Assembly: GCA_003439945.1 (NCBI GenBank) | Contig: QVRM01000429.1 | Coordinates: 186,001 to 250,000 of the forward strand | Direction of reading: 5' to 3' | Origin: Dermanyssus gallinae | Lineage: Eukaryota > Arthropoda > Arachnida > Mesostigmata > Dermanyssidae | Length of the DNA: 64,000 nucleotides | Shown: positions 12,343 to 24,150 of the stretch, piece by piece | Layout: every line of letters begins with the position of its first letter | Position numbering within the stretch: position 1 is the first letter of the stretch | Made by a program: the position numbers and the translations under genes | Notes under the pieces: generated by a model | What the model was told of the DNA's origin: nothing | Database searches by the model: none | What the model saw: the letters and a program-made list of their open reading frames with translations, nothing else

Positions 12343-12611
12343 ACGATGCCACTACGGCTGCTCCTCTACCAACGCACCGAAATATGCAGAACAGATCCAA
12401 GGGTGCAGTCCACTGGGTGGCCAGCGTCCTGGTGCCGCAGGACTCCTCGTCGTCCCGACGACAGACTACCGTCGCCGAGCAGCCACGACTCACTTCGCCG
12501 CAGCCGGCGGCAGTGCGAATAAACGTACCTACGCTTGCTGATGAAACTTTTATTAAGTCATTACATTCGTTGCGGGCTGCAAGCGCTAAACTTTATCCAG
12601 AGGATAGATAG
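12343..12611 (+). CDS. Candidate terminal exon, product unknown
   Basis: An open frame follows a plausible 3' splice site (pyrimidine-rich tract, then ACCACAG at 12,336-12,342) and runs about 89 codons to a TAG at 12,609. The composition is more protein-like than its surroundings (TLADETFIKSLHSLRAASAK near the end). It contains ATG at 12,384. No family is recognised, no partner exon is identified, and the other two plus-strand frames are also open here. It may be the last exon of an unseen gene or chance. Confidence 0.25.
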
Positions 12612-12652
12612 TGATGATGATGATGGTGATAATGATGATGATGATGATGATG
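12612..12652. repeat. (GAT)n-like microsatellite
   Basis: Run of GATGATGATGG and variants directly after the candidate stop codon. Confidence 0.9.
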
Positions 12653-13100
12653 ACAACCGTGACAAAGAAGGGCTAAATAAATAGGGCGATAGGAGGACTC
12701 GCGTCCAATGTTACGCTCAACGTACGTCGACATGTAGGTACGGCACTTATCTCGAAGATTTTTTCGGGTTTTTTTTTAATTCGTTTTGTAGTGCGCTTCT
12801 TACAAATCACTACAGTGATCGGCAATGTTAAATAAGCACTTTAGCATACATTACATTACAGTTTGTAATCAATCGTTAAGATACCGCTGCCTAAATGAGA
12901 GCATTCGCACACAATTTAAGCATTGAACTGCAATCCACGTGTTGCTGAAGCTCTTTTAAAGAAAGCCCCTACTTACATATGCGGCTACATACTGATGAGT
13001 GAGCTGCCGAGGCACGCCGCCGGTGCATTTACTAGGATAAACTCGGACAACAGATGTTTTGATCGAGTTAACTATGATCTTGATCACTCAGCTTATCAGT
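12653..13100. other. No feature recognised
   Basis: AT-rich; nothing seen except a short open frame that continues through the SINE and is therefore not trusted. Confidence 0.5.
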
Positions 13101-13216
13101 GTGTCGAGCCCGGTGGCGTGGTGGGTGCATTCGCCTGCGTCTCGCAACTGGAGGAGACACATAGGTGCGCGGGTTCGAACCCCACCGTTGCACATTTGTA
13201 TTATTATTATTATTAG
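13101..13216 (+). mobile_element. tRNA-derived SINE with (ATT)n tail
   Basis: It contains an A-box-like TGGCGTGGTGGGTGC (about 13,114-13,128) and a near-perfect B box GGGTTCGAACCCC (13,171-13,183), spaced as in a pol III tRNA promoter. It is followed by CACATTTGT and an ATT repeat (13,200-13,216). The acceptor ends do not pair and no credible anticodon stem forms, so this is a SINE head rather than a tRNA gene. Only one copy is obvious in the window. Confidence 0.65.
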
Positions 13217-14472
13217 TAATGCGAAAAGCAGTAAAGCAGTACCGTGGACTTAAATCTTGGCTGAAGGTCAGCCCGAAAAAAATTAATTAGCTTATCCGTG
13301 TAGCTGTTACAGTGTGCTAAATCATTTTTTCGTATGTACGTGTACATGAAAAGTGTAGCCGACACTGAATCGTGAAAAAAATTGCTTTTGTTAAGCAGGT
13401 GTTTTGTGCCTAGCAATCCACGGCCTTTAATTAACAATTTGACCAGTTTGAAATACGCATAATTGATACAGCAAAATGTAGATTACGCTGTCCACAATAA
13501 ATGCAAGCGTCATTTAAAGACACTATATATTACAGCTGCTGCGGGTGAGCCACCAGCGGTGGTGAATACTCTAAAATTACTACCGCTACGAGGGCAACTA
13601 TTTGACTTAGAACTGAGGAAAACTCTAAATCCGACTCTTAAACTTTTTGTTCAACCGAGTGTTTTGTCACGTGTCTGCAGCGGTGTTTTTGGTAAAAATA
13701 TGTTAGCTCAGCGGCGTCACTGTGTCAAAATTATACGAACACAGTTCTCAGATAACACTTCATCGTTTGAGACATAACCGCCTGTAATTCATTTTACAAC
13801 AACGGCCTGTTTTAGTAATAGGTCCTCGAGTAACTATTTCTCTTGCCCGTCTCTTGTGAAATATGCACGCTACTACGGCTAAAAGTAGCTGGGACAGGTC
13901 GTGTTTAACCCAATTTAAGCCGTTCGCATTAATGAGAAAGAAAAGGCCCTCTATTCTGTCGGATGTTTAATCTCGTCGCGCTCGACGCGTTTAAGCTTTT
14001 ATTTATAAACAACCCGATCCCGGATGAGGAAGACCAACTTTCCACAAACATACTTGGGCTGATGCGAATGTAGATCATCAGTGATGTACATTCATATTAT
14101 TCATATACCACTATCATTAGTGGTCTATATTGTGATTATTTGTTTTCTCACCCTGCCCAGGAGTTTATTGAGGCATTTTACTACGAATAACGTTATGCTT
14201 AAAAAGGGACAGGGCACGGCCCTTAAGACTGCAGCGCTTTACGGTAAATTAATTTCATGACGCCCAATCACTGTGCGGCTTATTCGTTTAACAAAGCCTA
14301 ACTACTACACGCTGTTTCCAAATCTCCATTTGAGACTGCATTCGCTCTCCACACGACTATCTTGAAATATCGCCACTTCTTCTGCTTGGGCGTTTGGCAG
14401 TTCTTATATCAGTAGACATAGAGCAATAATCAGCATCAACGTATATATTTCGTTTAGTTACATAACTCTTAA
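13217..14472. other. No gene recognised
   Basis: One plus-strand frame of 104 codons (13,463-13,777) is open but shows no motif or splice context. The rest is AT-rich and stop-dense. Confidence 0.45.
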
Positions 14473-14482
14473 ATATATATAT

Positions 14483-14545
<63 letters not shown>
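14473..14545. repeat. (TA)n microsatellite, left border of the foldback element
   Basis: About 36 TA units broken by one extra A. The foldback element starts directly after it. Confidence 0.97.
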
Positions 14546-14549
<4 letters not shown>

Positions 14550-15467
14550 GGTATTACAGGAATATTTGATCAACGATATATGGAATTGTAGAGCTCGTTA
14601 AGGCAAATATTTTTTCCAATGGAACATGGTCTCTAAGAGGCCCTGTTTCGGAATGAGAGTTAAATTACTACAATTTGTGACATTGGTGTTTTTGCCCGAC
14701 ATAGGAGCATAGAATGTGCTGTTGCGAGACAACCAGGTTTCCTAGACAGACGCTAAACATACCGCCGTGTTCGTGAGAAAATTCTTCTGCTTCTTTCGAA
14801 GAACTCATAAGGCCGGTCAGAAGATGCTACATGGTCGCTTAGAAGAGAATTCGCCAAAATGAGTTTATTTTATTGACCTTCACGCCCAATACCTCACAAT
14901 CGTTACCTTACGACCACTTACAGCGCTCTAAACTAACATACTCAGGCAAATGCGCATTTCATGACGATCATTTTGGTACCAAACGTATGGCAATGCGAGC
15001 TGTGGTTGCGGAGTAATTACGATTTTTTGGTGGGATGTCCAGATTAAGTGCATGTAAAATAACGCGCTGCTAGCTGTCGCGCGACACGTCGGCGGTAGTG
15101 AACGTCGCCACACAGTCATTTTACATGCACTTAATCTGGACATCCCACCAAAAAATCGTCATTACTCCGCAACCACAGCTCGCATTGCCATAAGTTTGGT
15201 ACCAAAATGATCGTCATGAAATGCGCATTTGCCTGAATATGCCGAACACGGCGGTGTGTTTAGCTTCTGTCTAGGAAACCTGGTTGTCTCGCAACAGCAC
15301 ATTCTATGCTCCTATGTCGGGCAAAAACACCAATGTCACAAATTGTAGTAATTTAACTCTCATTCCGAAACAGGGCCTCTTAGAGACCATGTTCCATTGG
15401 AAAAAATATTTGCCTTAACGAGCTCTACAATTCCATATATCGTTGATCAAATATTCCTGTAATACCC

Positions 15468-15470
<3 letters not shown>
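14546..15470. mobile_element. Foldback element with arms of about 350-510 bp inside a (TA)n tract
   Basis: The two ends are inverted copies: ACAGGGTATTACAGGAATAT at 14,546 mirrors the end at 15,470. The near-perfect inversion continues to a central spacer of about 58 bp (15,061-15,118). The left arm carries about 165 bp (14,774-14,938) absent from the right arm. (TA)n lies on both sides. It encodes no protein; the open frame at 14,928-15,143 lies within the arms. A diverged solo copy at 62,650-63,090 contains sequence like the left-arm-only segment, which suggests the right arm suffered a deletion. The superfamily is not identified. Confidence 0.9.
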
Positions 15471-15498
<28 letters not shown>

Positions 15499-16242
15499 CA
15501 TTCAGCTCCTTGGCTCTTATTCAAATTTGTTAACAACAATTAGACATTTAGCTACGGCGAACCATATTTATATGACAACAATACACAAAAGCATTAAAAC
15601 AAAAGCTGTCAGTTGTTAATTCATCAAATTTGGACATTTTAGCTAACCTGCCAAACATCATTGATAACTTGGTGGTATATACTAGGCGGACCAAAAAGTT
15701 AGTCGCATGACCAGTTTACAATTTCAAAAATCTTATACCGACTGCAGCGCCGAAGAGAGACGTTTTTCGGAAGAAGCAAAAATATGTATCATTTGAATTG
15801 GTTTTAAATTGTGTTTGTAGCAGTTTTCATAGCTTAACTGCAATAAAGCAAAAACATTATCAGATGCCGTTTAGGGAACTCGTGCACCGGCGGAGTGGGC
15901 ACGCGGCAAATGGCCTCCCATTAGCGTAAAGACGTACATTTCGAAGAAGAAAGAGGCATAAGAGGTCTGTGTTGTTTTCCGATAGCCGAATTACGCGAAA
16001 TTAAGCTCTAAGATTGTCAAGCATACTCCACGTTCTCAGGTCCTGACCCAGTGCAACATTTACCTAAGACTCTGAATATTTTGCTCGTGACATAATAGTT
16101 ACTAAGGATCATGACTATACGTTTGACTACACGTGTAAAGCTTTGATAAGACTTCTCTGAACACTATAAATACGCGGTTTTTGTCCGTCTGCTGCTTATA
16201 TTTCAGATTACGACCTTGTTGATCCACTTAGTTTATCTGTAT

Positions 16243-16250
<8 letters not shown>
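15471..16250. other. Unassigned; possible transposon end
   Basis: After a short (TA)n tract (15,471-15,496) the sequence GGACCAAAAAGTTAGTCGCA at about 15,690 resembles a mariner terminal repeat. No transposase reading follows that I can support. Confidence 0.3.

Positions 16251-16299
<49 letters not shown>
16251..16299. repeat. (TA)n passing into (GA)n
   Basis: TA units 16,251-16,279, then GA units to 16,299. Confidence 0.95.
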
Positions 16300-16301
<2 letters not shown>

Positions 16302-16880
16302 ATATTGTGATGATTTAATAATCATTTACAATACGTTTGCACACTCGGCAGTGCTCGCCTTAATAAAAATGGTGGTTAAAAGATGTCACGTGAGGTTAAG
16401 AATCAGCTGTCCGTGTTCTTGCTTGATGGTAGCCCCCGCTCTTATGGACCCGGTGCTAGCGGTATATCCTCAAGGTTCCTTGCAACGTTAAAATGGTAAG
16501 ATCCATAAGATTCCTCTTCGTGACGCCGAGCCCCAAGAGCGTCCGCGCAGATTCGGAGTCCCATACACCACTCATAGAGATAGTGATGGATCCGAATCTG
16601 CGAGGTTTTTGCGGATCGGGGAGCGCCGCTCCTAGGAATCGACGTCATATTTGGTGATCTTGTCTTGCCGCGCTTTTGCCAGGCCCGGGTCGGGCCGCAA
16701 ACCTCGGCATCTAAAACCCAGACCTCGGTAGGTGTTGCTATTACGAGGTCGGGCTTTAGACCTGGTGCGCCCGGTCGTATATATATATATATATATATAT
16801 ACGTATATATTTTCCTACAAGATACTCGCTCACGTCAGTGGGACAGGGGACCTATTTCTCCTTTATTACCACTTACAACT
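16300..16880. other. GC-richer stretch before the R1-like LINE
   Basis: 16,540-16,775 is distinctly richer in G and C than its surroundings. It carries a local inverted match (GATTCGGA at 16,551 versus ATCCGAATCTGCGAGG near 16,589). A (TA)n tract follows (16,779-16,807). It may be an eroded upstream part of the LINE, but I cannot read a domain in it. Confidence 0.35.
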
Positions 16881-19765
16881 TCGCGATCTACTCAGTCTAA
16901 ATCTCTCCGAACTCTACCCTACAGGAATACGAGGACTTCTTTGAAAAACTCGACCTCAGCATGAGCGCTCGCGGTCACCAAAAGGCGATTGTGGGAGGGG
17001 ACTTCAATGCGGCCCACAGTCTTTGGGGAAGCAGGTCCTCATCAAGGAAGGGAAAGATCCTGCTAGAATGGGCAACTCGGGCGGATCTACAACTCATGAA
17101 CGCCCAGGGATACACCTTTGATAATGGCAGACACAAATCAACATTAGACTTGACATTTGCATTGGAGGGACTACCGCACCGAGTAACCGACTGGAGGATT
17201 CACAAGGAAACAGAAACTCTATCCGACCATCTCTACGTAACCTTCTCTGTCAATCTAACTTCTTCCCAGCTTAATCCTCCGCAACGCTTTCCCAGGCTAA
17301 ATTATACCCGCCTGCAAAAAGCATTAAGAAGAAAAGTACATAACCTCACTGAATGCTCGGCAGCAGAACTCTCTACACTACTAGAGGAAGCCTGCCGAGA
17401 GTCCAGCTCCCGCCCACACCCTAAGATAGCCAAGCGTCCACCGTGCTACTGTTGGAATAATGGGATGGCCAAAAAGCGAAGGGCCTGCCACCGCCTACGG
17501 CGAGTATGCACGCGCCGCAGAGCAAGGCACCGACCAGAACTCTTCTACCTATGGGAAGAGTACAAAGAAGCACGAAGAGCCTTACATAAAGCCATTAAGA
17601 TTAGTAAAAAAGATCACTGGATCTCTCTGGGTGAGGAAGTCGAGGGAAACCCTTGGGCCAAAGGATACATGATTGTGCGAAAAATAATGCGCCACGCACA
17701 GCCGCCTTTACCTGTAGAAGTGGGGCGACCGATTGTAAATGCGCTCTTTCCACAAAGACTATTGCCGGAGTCGGTACTCTTTGAAGAAACCTCAGATCTT
17801 TCCTTCGAGCCAATCTCAATCCAAGAGATCAGAATTGTGGCTGAACGCATACGACCAGGGAGAGCGCCGGGCCCAGATGCTGTCCCCCTTCAAGCAGTAC
17901 GCGTACTCCTAAAGAACCATCCAAAGGTATTCAAACGCATGATGGACACAATTCTCACCAGCGGAGAATACCCAAAGCCTTGGAAAACGGCACGTTTAAC
18001 CCTTATCCCGAAACCCGGGAAGCCACAAGGAGATTCCTCAGCATACCGCCCTATAAGCATGCTCTCCTGCCTATCCAAGGCAGCTGAGCACATTATCAAC
18101 GAGCGACTAGTTACAGAATTAGAGGACAAGAACGCGCTGTCAGCTGCGCGGAACCAGCATGGTTTCCGCGCCGGGCACTCCACACACTCGGCTATCAGCA
18201 AAGTTGTAAACATAGCTAAAACACAAAGAAATTCACCTATTGCAACCGAGCGCACTGCCTGGCCGTCCTTATTGATGTCAAAAACGCGTGTAATACGCTC
18301 TCGTGGGACGCCATAAACCAAGCACTTGGAAAAAAGGCGTGTCTCCCTACCTACGACGTATCCTAGCGTCGTATCTAAGGGACCGAGCATCTACATACGA
18401 TGGAGTGGACTACGCCGTCACTGCCGGGGTTCCCCAAGGATCTGTACTGGGACCAACCCTGTGAAACATAACCTATGATGGACTACTGAGACTGCCGCAT
18501 CCCCCAGGAGTTTTTTCTATCGCCTACGCAGAGGATCTGGCACTGATCGTTACCGCCAGTGACGAGGATTTGCTCGAAGGTACAGCCAACGGAGCCTTGG
18601 CGGATATCCGACAACATCTCCGCACGCTTGGCCTCGAACTGGCTTCACAAACAACGGAAGCAATCCTTCTAAACGGTCTGAAGCGTCCTCCACGCAAGCT
18701 AAATTTACACCTGAAAAGCCATCCAATAACACCCACGCCCGTGGTCAAGTACCTGGGCGTGATCCTGGATAGAGCTCTCACAGGAACACCTCAAGTGCGC
18801 TATGCAGCTAAAAAAGCAGGCAAAGCCTCAGCAGAGTTACGGAAAACCCTCCCACGGATCAGAGAAGCAAGCGACTCTTGACGCCGACTCTTAGCGTCAG
18901 TAATAGACAGCATCATGCTATACGCCGCACCCTTATGGGACCGCACGACTACAAAAGCTACAACACGTCGCCTCCTCAACAAGACCCAAAGACCTATGGC
19001 GCTTAACCTAACACGAGCAAGTCGCACGGCTTCCACAGCAGCCGTACAAGTACTTTCCAGACAAATTCCCTGGGACTTATAAGTAAAAGAATTGGCATCA
19101 AGAAACCTTGTAACCAACGTTCTGACGGAGGGCACACTAGTCAGCAGAACCGACACACTAAGCGAATGGAGCCAGCAATGGGAAGCAATCCAGCCGAGCC
19201 ATCCTGGATATTGGACAAGATCAATACTTCCTGATCTTAATAAATGGTACAGCCTCAAACACGGCTCGCTTACCTACCCACTCGCGCAACTGTTAACAGG
19301 CCATGGTGCCTGTTTTCAGCAGTACCTACACCTTATCGGTAAAACTGACTCCCCTGTATGCCGCATGTGCAACTCAGGGGAGCCGGATGATGTTAGGCAC
19401 TGCTATGAGCGGTGCTCCTTTTCTGACACTGAGCGAGAGCTATTGTCCCGGAACCTAGTACTGCAGAACCCCCTGACATGCCAAACCCTTGTAGAGGCGC
19501 TCCTCAAAGATCACAAATCCTGGATTCTGGTAAGAAGATTCGCACAAGGTATCTCTGAGGCGAAAATAACCGCCGCACAAAGCCGAGCAGCCTAAATGGC
19601 AAGAAGAGTGGCCAGGTGAAGTAATCTCGAGAAGACAGTACTGCGGCCACTCCCCGTCAAGGGGCAAAGAGGACGACTGGATTTTAGTGGGTGCGAGTCC
19701 CACACTACCGAGGCTTTAACAACGTCGCCCGGTGTGCATAACGCATTTTACCAGTTGCCTCTATT
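16880..19765 (+). pseudogene. R1-clade LINE, copy 1, decayed
   Basis: Reads in order: end of an AP endonuclease (VGGDFNAAHSLWGSR at about 16,990-17,035; SDHLYVTF at about 17,224), RT (GRAPGPDAVPLQAVRVL, YRPISMLSC, HGFRAGHST; then LIDVKNACNTLSWDAIN after a frameshift near 18,270; AGVPQGSVLGPTL; IAYAEDLAL) and a C-terminal cysteine block (LTGHGACFQQYL, CRMCNSGEPDD). The catalytic YADD box reads YAED. In-frame stops occur near 16,910, 18,462, 18,880 and 19,080. The 3' end shares GAGTCCCACACTACC and GTGTGCATAA with copy 2, followed by an A/TA-rich tail. It lacks the endonuclease N-terminus and ORF1, so it is 5'-truncated or eroded. Confidence 0.88.
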
Positions 19766-20061
19766 AAAAAAAATATATATATATATATATTTTTTAAATA
19801 TATATATAATCTTATATACGCATATGTAACATTATCAATTTCGCCAATTTCTCAGCCAACATTTAACGTCCATGGAATTACTTTCGCATCGCTTCGTATA
19901 ACGATTGCAGCGCACGCTCGGCTTCTGCTATCTCATTACCTGTCAAATTGCTTTTTCTCTAACACAATTAGCTCGGTGACATTTTAGTACTTATAAACAC
20001 ATTTTTTTGTTTCTTATATATATATATATATTTGTTGTTTTTTTTATCATTAGTGGTATCA
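19766..20061. other. AT-rich spacer
   Basis: TA/T-rich DNA between two LINE 3' ends that face each other; nothing else seen. Confidence 0.6.
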
Positions 20062-22490
20062 TATAGTAGTTTATTCATTTTAATTAATTACCAAGGTAGG
20101 AACATGGCAGTTGGGTCCTTGCGAACGTGTGCACATTTACGAAGAGTCCAATGTAAGGACCATCCATCTCTGAAGGGTTCCCCGGACCGATGCAGCGTTG
20201 GCCCGTTGCACATCCAGCGACAGGCGCGGTCTAAGAAAATCAACCGCTCGCCTATTAACGCTGGCTAGACCTAGTCGCTTCCCGACCTTCTGGAGCAAAC
20301 CACGAGTGGACGGGCCCGGCCCGCTAAGTGTCTAGAAGGCAAGTGGGTATAACCCGTAGGGGTACCTGATGTTCTAATATTTTCTCACCGTGCCTGCCTC
20401 GGTGAGAGCTGAAGCATATCCGACCCGGGCCGCGCCAGCACTAACCATTGAAGAGGCTAATGAGCCAGTAACTGTCGCGCCCCAAACCAGAATGTAACCG
20501 TTTTTGAACGGGGCTAAGGTTAGCTAGTCAGTTTTCTTCCCACCTTCCCTGTTCAGTCCGACAGGCTCGAGGACGCACTGTAGGCCACTAGAGCGTAAGG
20601 CTCTGCTGAACGTTTCGTTCAAGGCCTAGGACTGCTTAAGTAAGACTGCGTAAGTCTGGCTCGCCTACCTGCGCTGACGATACAGGATAGCCCGTGGTGT
20701 CCGTCCGGCTGAACGGCGTCACCGCAGACACAGGTGTGAGCGTGCACAAGGCCCGTCGCCAAACGAAGTCCGACCGCGACTCTCACCGACTTGTCATCTA
20801 GGAGCGCCCCGATCCGAGCACAAGGTATGGCGTGGAGCCATGCGCCCGCCTTTTTGGAGGAGCCGACCAAGTCTCTCTGGCGTCCAGCTTTGGCGGACTC
20901 GTGGCCGCGCAGGGTAACTGCTCTACGGCGGCTTGTTTCTAATCGAGCTTCTAGGTCCGTAAGAGTGACTGAATCGAGAAGTGATTTAGCTTGTTGCAAA
21001 GACCTGTGGAGGGAAGCTACCAGAGCTTTCTTCGATAGAACAATAGCATCGGGCAACCCTAGACCCCTCAGAGAACAAGCATTAGAGCTTGTTGACGTGC
21101 TTCTGCCGATAGGCTGAGGTTCAACAGCGCCTTTACTGTAGTTACCATACTGTCGTTAAGTCTCAAAGCAAGCGAGCAGTCTGCACCTCGAAACAGGTGA
21201 TTGAGACGTAGGACTCTCAAAAGAAAAAGGCCCCGGTGAGATCCTACCAATTGAATGAGTAACACCGCATGCTCTAGTTTTGCATCCACCTTTCAAGGGC
21301 TGCCGATACTCCCTGCAGGAATAGGAGAACGCCTAGCAATTCTATATCCGTGTTAATAGTCCTGCACTCTAAGAGAGCCTCAAGCACTTTAGCATCACTT
21401 GGCTGGATTCTCCGCTCCGCAAATTCAATAACTCTGTGGATGTCCCCCAGAACTGCATCAGGTGCCCCGCCCAGTACACCGTCGTCCAAATACCATACAT
21501 TTAGAGAGCACTTGAGAGAGTCCAATAACTCCTTGATGGCTAGGCAGAACAGAGGGGGACCTAATGGGTCGCCCTGCTGCACCCCAGTTTGCAACATTAT
21601 GGTATCATGTGGCAGAAGAAGGCAAGATGGCTCCTTATAAGCTAGTTCCGCCTGGTGGAACATACCCGGTACTCAAGCCTTGACCGCATTTAATGGGTGG
21701 TCCCTCCGAAAGTGTTTTAAAGGCGTTCTTGAAATCAAGCTCGACCAGGAGTCCAATCCTCCCGGTGTCGCAGACTGACTGATGACTATCAAGAGCACAT
21801 GAGGCGTATGCCTTGTTTTTAAAGATGCAGATCTTTGCCGCCAGCCTCCGCATTGCCAATGAGCATGCGATGGGCCTCACATCACCATCATTCTCCTTGA
21901 GGGCAAAAAGTCGGGCCCCGAAAATAAGGGGGCCAGGACAGCCGCAAGCCGGTCTGCGGCAGCCCCTAGATCGGGGGACAACAGGTCTGTACGAGCCGTG
22001 GTCTGATGAAATCCAGCCCTGCTGCTGAAGTACGGGAAAACGTTTTTATGGCAGACCGGACGTTCTCGCCTGATGTAGTTGATGGCAGAGGCACGTGAGA
22101 AGGCCATGTTAGGAGTGAGGGCGGCTAGGGTCTTGATCTTCTGAGATCAAGACCCTAGCCGCCAAGGAAGCGTCGTCTTCTGATAGCTTGGTAATGACTA
22201 GCCGGACGGTGTCGACCGTCCGCTGCCGGATCCATCAGTAAAGTCGCGGAGGCTCTTCCGGACGATAACCGCCAACGAACGGTCATTTTTCCCACCATCG
22301 GAAGGGCGGAGGACGACGGGCGCGAAAGAGAACAGAGAAAGCCAGGCAGTGTTGTAGTTGTTATCTGCGACTAAGCACAACACCTTAGTGAACACGTCGG
22401 CAACTTGCCTACGTACTGATTTCGACAAAATACGCACCAACCGCCAGCTGCGAGTGACAACTTGAATAAAACTGACTAACTTATCTGCGG
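20062..22490 (-). pseudogene. RLE-type LINE, copy A, decayed
   Basis: Parallel to copy C (29,881-32,337) along most of its length. Minus-strand order: linker (RKSLRDFTDGS near 22,250), RT (VELDFKNAFKTL near 21,740; TGVQQGDPLGPPLFCLAIKE near 21,560; NVWYLDDGVLGG near 21,490), thumb region, zinc-binding HTCVCGDAVQPDGHHGLSC (near 20,720) and a C-terminal nuclease region with stops. The active-site box is YLDD. Frameshifts and stops are scattered throughout. The 3' end at 20,062 matches that of copy C. It carries a local hairpin rearrangement at 22,120-22,163. Confidence 0.85.
22120..22163. repeat. Perfect 20-bp inverted repeat, 4-nt loop, inside LINE copy A
   Basis: GGCGGCTAGGGTCTTGATCT (22,120-22,139), loop TCTG, then its exact reverse complement (22,144-22,163). 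The right arm is native LINE sequence, since copy C has AGATCAAAACCCTAGCCGCC at the same place. The left arm replaces about 60 bp present in copy C. Confidence 0.95.
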
Positions 22491-22521
22491 TAAGCCGAAA
22501 GTTCGGAAGTTCGCGGAAAAC

Positions 22522-22523
<2 letters not shown>

Positions 22524-22573
<50 letters not shown>
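22524..22573. repeat. (TA)n microsatellite, left border of mariner 2
   Basis: About 25 TA units directly next to the 3' side of the minus-strand mariner. Confidence 0.97.
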
Positions 22574-22575
<2 letters not shown>

Positions 22576-23629
22576 ACAACAGTTCAACAAGTTCTTAAAA
22601 TGAAAACCAAGAATTTTCCAAATCTTGTTTTTAATTTTTTCTTATTCGATATACTCCCCGAGAAGCTTAATATACTTTTCCAACCGATATTTCAGAGCAT
22701 TTATACCTCTTGAGTAGAATTCCGCGTCTTTAGACTGAAACTATAATCAGAGGGGGCCAGGTCTGGAGAATAGAAAGGTTGTTCAATAAGTTCGTACCTC
22801 ACTTGGGCCAGTTTTGCCGATGCATGCCGCGACTTGTGTGCAGGAGCATTGTCCTGGTGAAACAGGACAACCTTCTTCTGCAAAGCGGGCCGTTTTCTTG
22901 CTTCAGGCAGTCCAACAGTCTTGCATAATATTCTCCCGTAATCGTTTTACCGCTCTCAAGGTAGTCGATCAGAATGATTCCACGTTGGTCCCAAAAACCG
23001 TAGCCATCATCTTTCCGGCCGATGCCGTTGTCCGCACTCTCTTCGGAGGTCCTTCACCAGGTGCACACCATTGGCGAGATGCTTCTTGGGTCTCGGGAAT
23101 GTAGTGATGGACCCGGCTTTCATCGACGGTCACGATTCTGCGCCAAAAATCCGATGGATTTTTCGACATCTTAGCCAAATTTCGCAGTGAAACGGAAACA
23201 CGCGCGTCTTTTTGGCCTTGGTTGAGCAAATGCGGCACCCATTTTGCTCTGAGGCCTCCGCTATCTACCTAATGTTCACTCGCTTATCTGCGGCAACGAA
23301 TTCCGCACTTTTTCCACGTTTTCCTCATCAGTTGCCGTTTTTGGGCGTCCTGAACGTAGTCATCCGCGATGCTCCTGCGACCTCTTTTTAACTCATAAAT
23401 CCAGTTGGAAACAGTGGCAAAACATGACGCAGAGTCACTGTATACCTCGTCTAACTCAGTTTTCACTTGGGGATCATTCCAACCTTTGAAATAAAAATGC
23501 TTGATAACCACTCGAAACTCTTTTTTCGCCATTTTTCAAAATCACGCCGATACGTTGCACGCGAAAAGCGATCAAACGAAATCGCACGGCCAATCACCAT
23601 AATATTTTGACTGCTAGCAGTCGAAAAGT

Positions 23630-23631
<2 letters not shown>
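22574..23631 (-). pseudogene. Mariner transposase relic (mariner 2)
   Basis: Minus-strand frames give, in order, an N-terminal helix-turn-helix part starting MAKKEFRVVIKHFYFKG (ATG at 23,532), a middle part with IVTVDESRVHHYIPETQ (first catalytic Asp in VDE) and a C-terminal part with LFHQDNAPAHKSRH (second Asp) and YSPDLAPSDY (third Asp, the D34D spacing class). These motifs resemble the SETMAR/mellifera group of mariners. The parts lie in different frames and residues are missing between them, so no full transposase can be made. (TA)n tracts border both sides; I could not define convincing terminal repeats. Confidence 0.85.

Positions 23632-23711
<80 letters not shown>
23632..23711. repeat. 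(TA)n microsatellite, right border of mariner 2
   Basis: About 38 TA units followed by a short (GA)n run to 23,727. Confidence 0.97.
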
Positions 23712-23756
23712 GAAAGAGAGAGAGAGACTTATTTATTATTTAATTTTACATTTTAT

Positions 23757-24150
23757 TTATGCTACAGGGAAGTGTGATTAACTAACTACACTAGGGCTTG
23801 CGGGGAGCGCTATGAGTCGAGCTTATCCTTGAAGCAGCCGCTCATTGTGTCCATGATTGCTGCCGCATTGCCGCGCCAATCTGCCAGAGATAACCGCTGA
23901 AGTAAGAAGTCAAGAGCTCTTTTCTTTCTCTCTTCCCCTGTGACCAGTTGGATTCGTTTGCCCATCATCTGAAAAAATGACCATACCTCAGGGCCGGGTC
24001 CCCCGAGTGTATCGAGTACTTGCTGCATCTAAATGACCTCGTTTGCGAGCTGGGCATCCTTGTTGGTCCTTAGATCTTCAGCCTTGCGTGCCGCGGAGCT
24101 AGCGGCAGATGCACTGGCCTCCAGGTTCGAGTCGGTGATCCTCGCTATAT
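23757..24150 (-). pseudogene. RLE-type LINE fragment E (C-terminal end)
   Basis: The minus strand reads VLDTLGGPGPEVWSFFQMMG then FLLQRLSLADWRGNAAAI, matching the last about 80 residues of copy C (ETLGGPGP...RLSLDVQRGNAASV). Upstream residues (SAASSAARKAEDLRTNKDAQ) continue the match with one stop between. It is 5'-truncated at about 24,150. Confidence 0.75.

Noticed and set aside
12069..12344. Gln-rich minus-strand frame
   Set aside because: Produced by CAA/CAG-like trinucleotide repeats; all frames of the tract are open.
13101..13192. Possible tRNA gene
   Set aside because: Good B box, but the acceptor stem does not pair and no anticodon arm can be drawn; better explained as a SINE.
13463..13777. 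104-codon plus-strand frame
   Set aside because: No motif, no splice context, and neighbouring frames are equally plausible; left as unassigned.
14928..15143. Open frame in the foldback element
   Set aside because: It spans the element's inverted arms and centre; no transposase motif.
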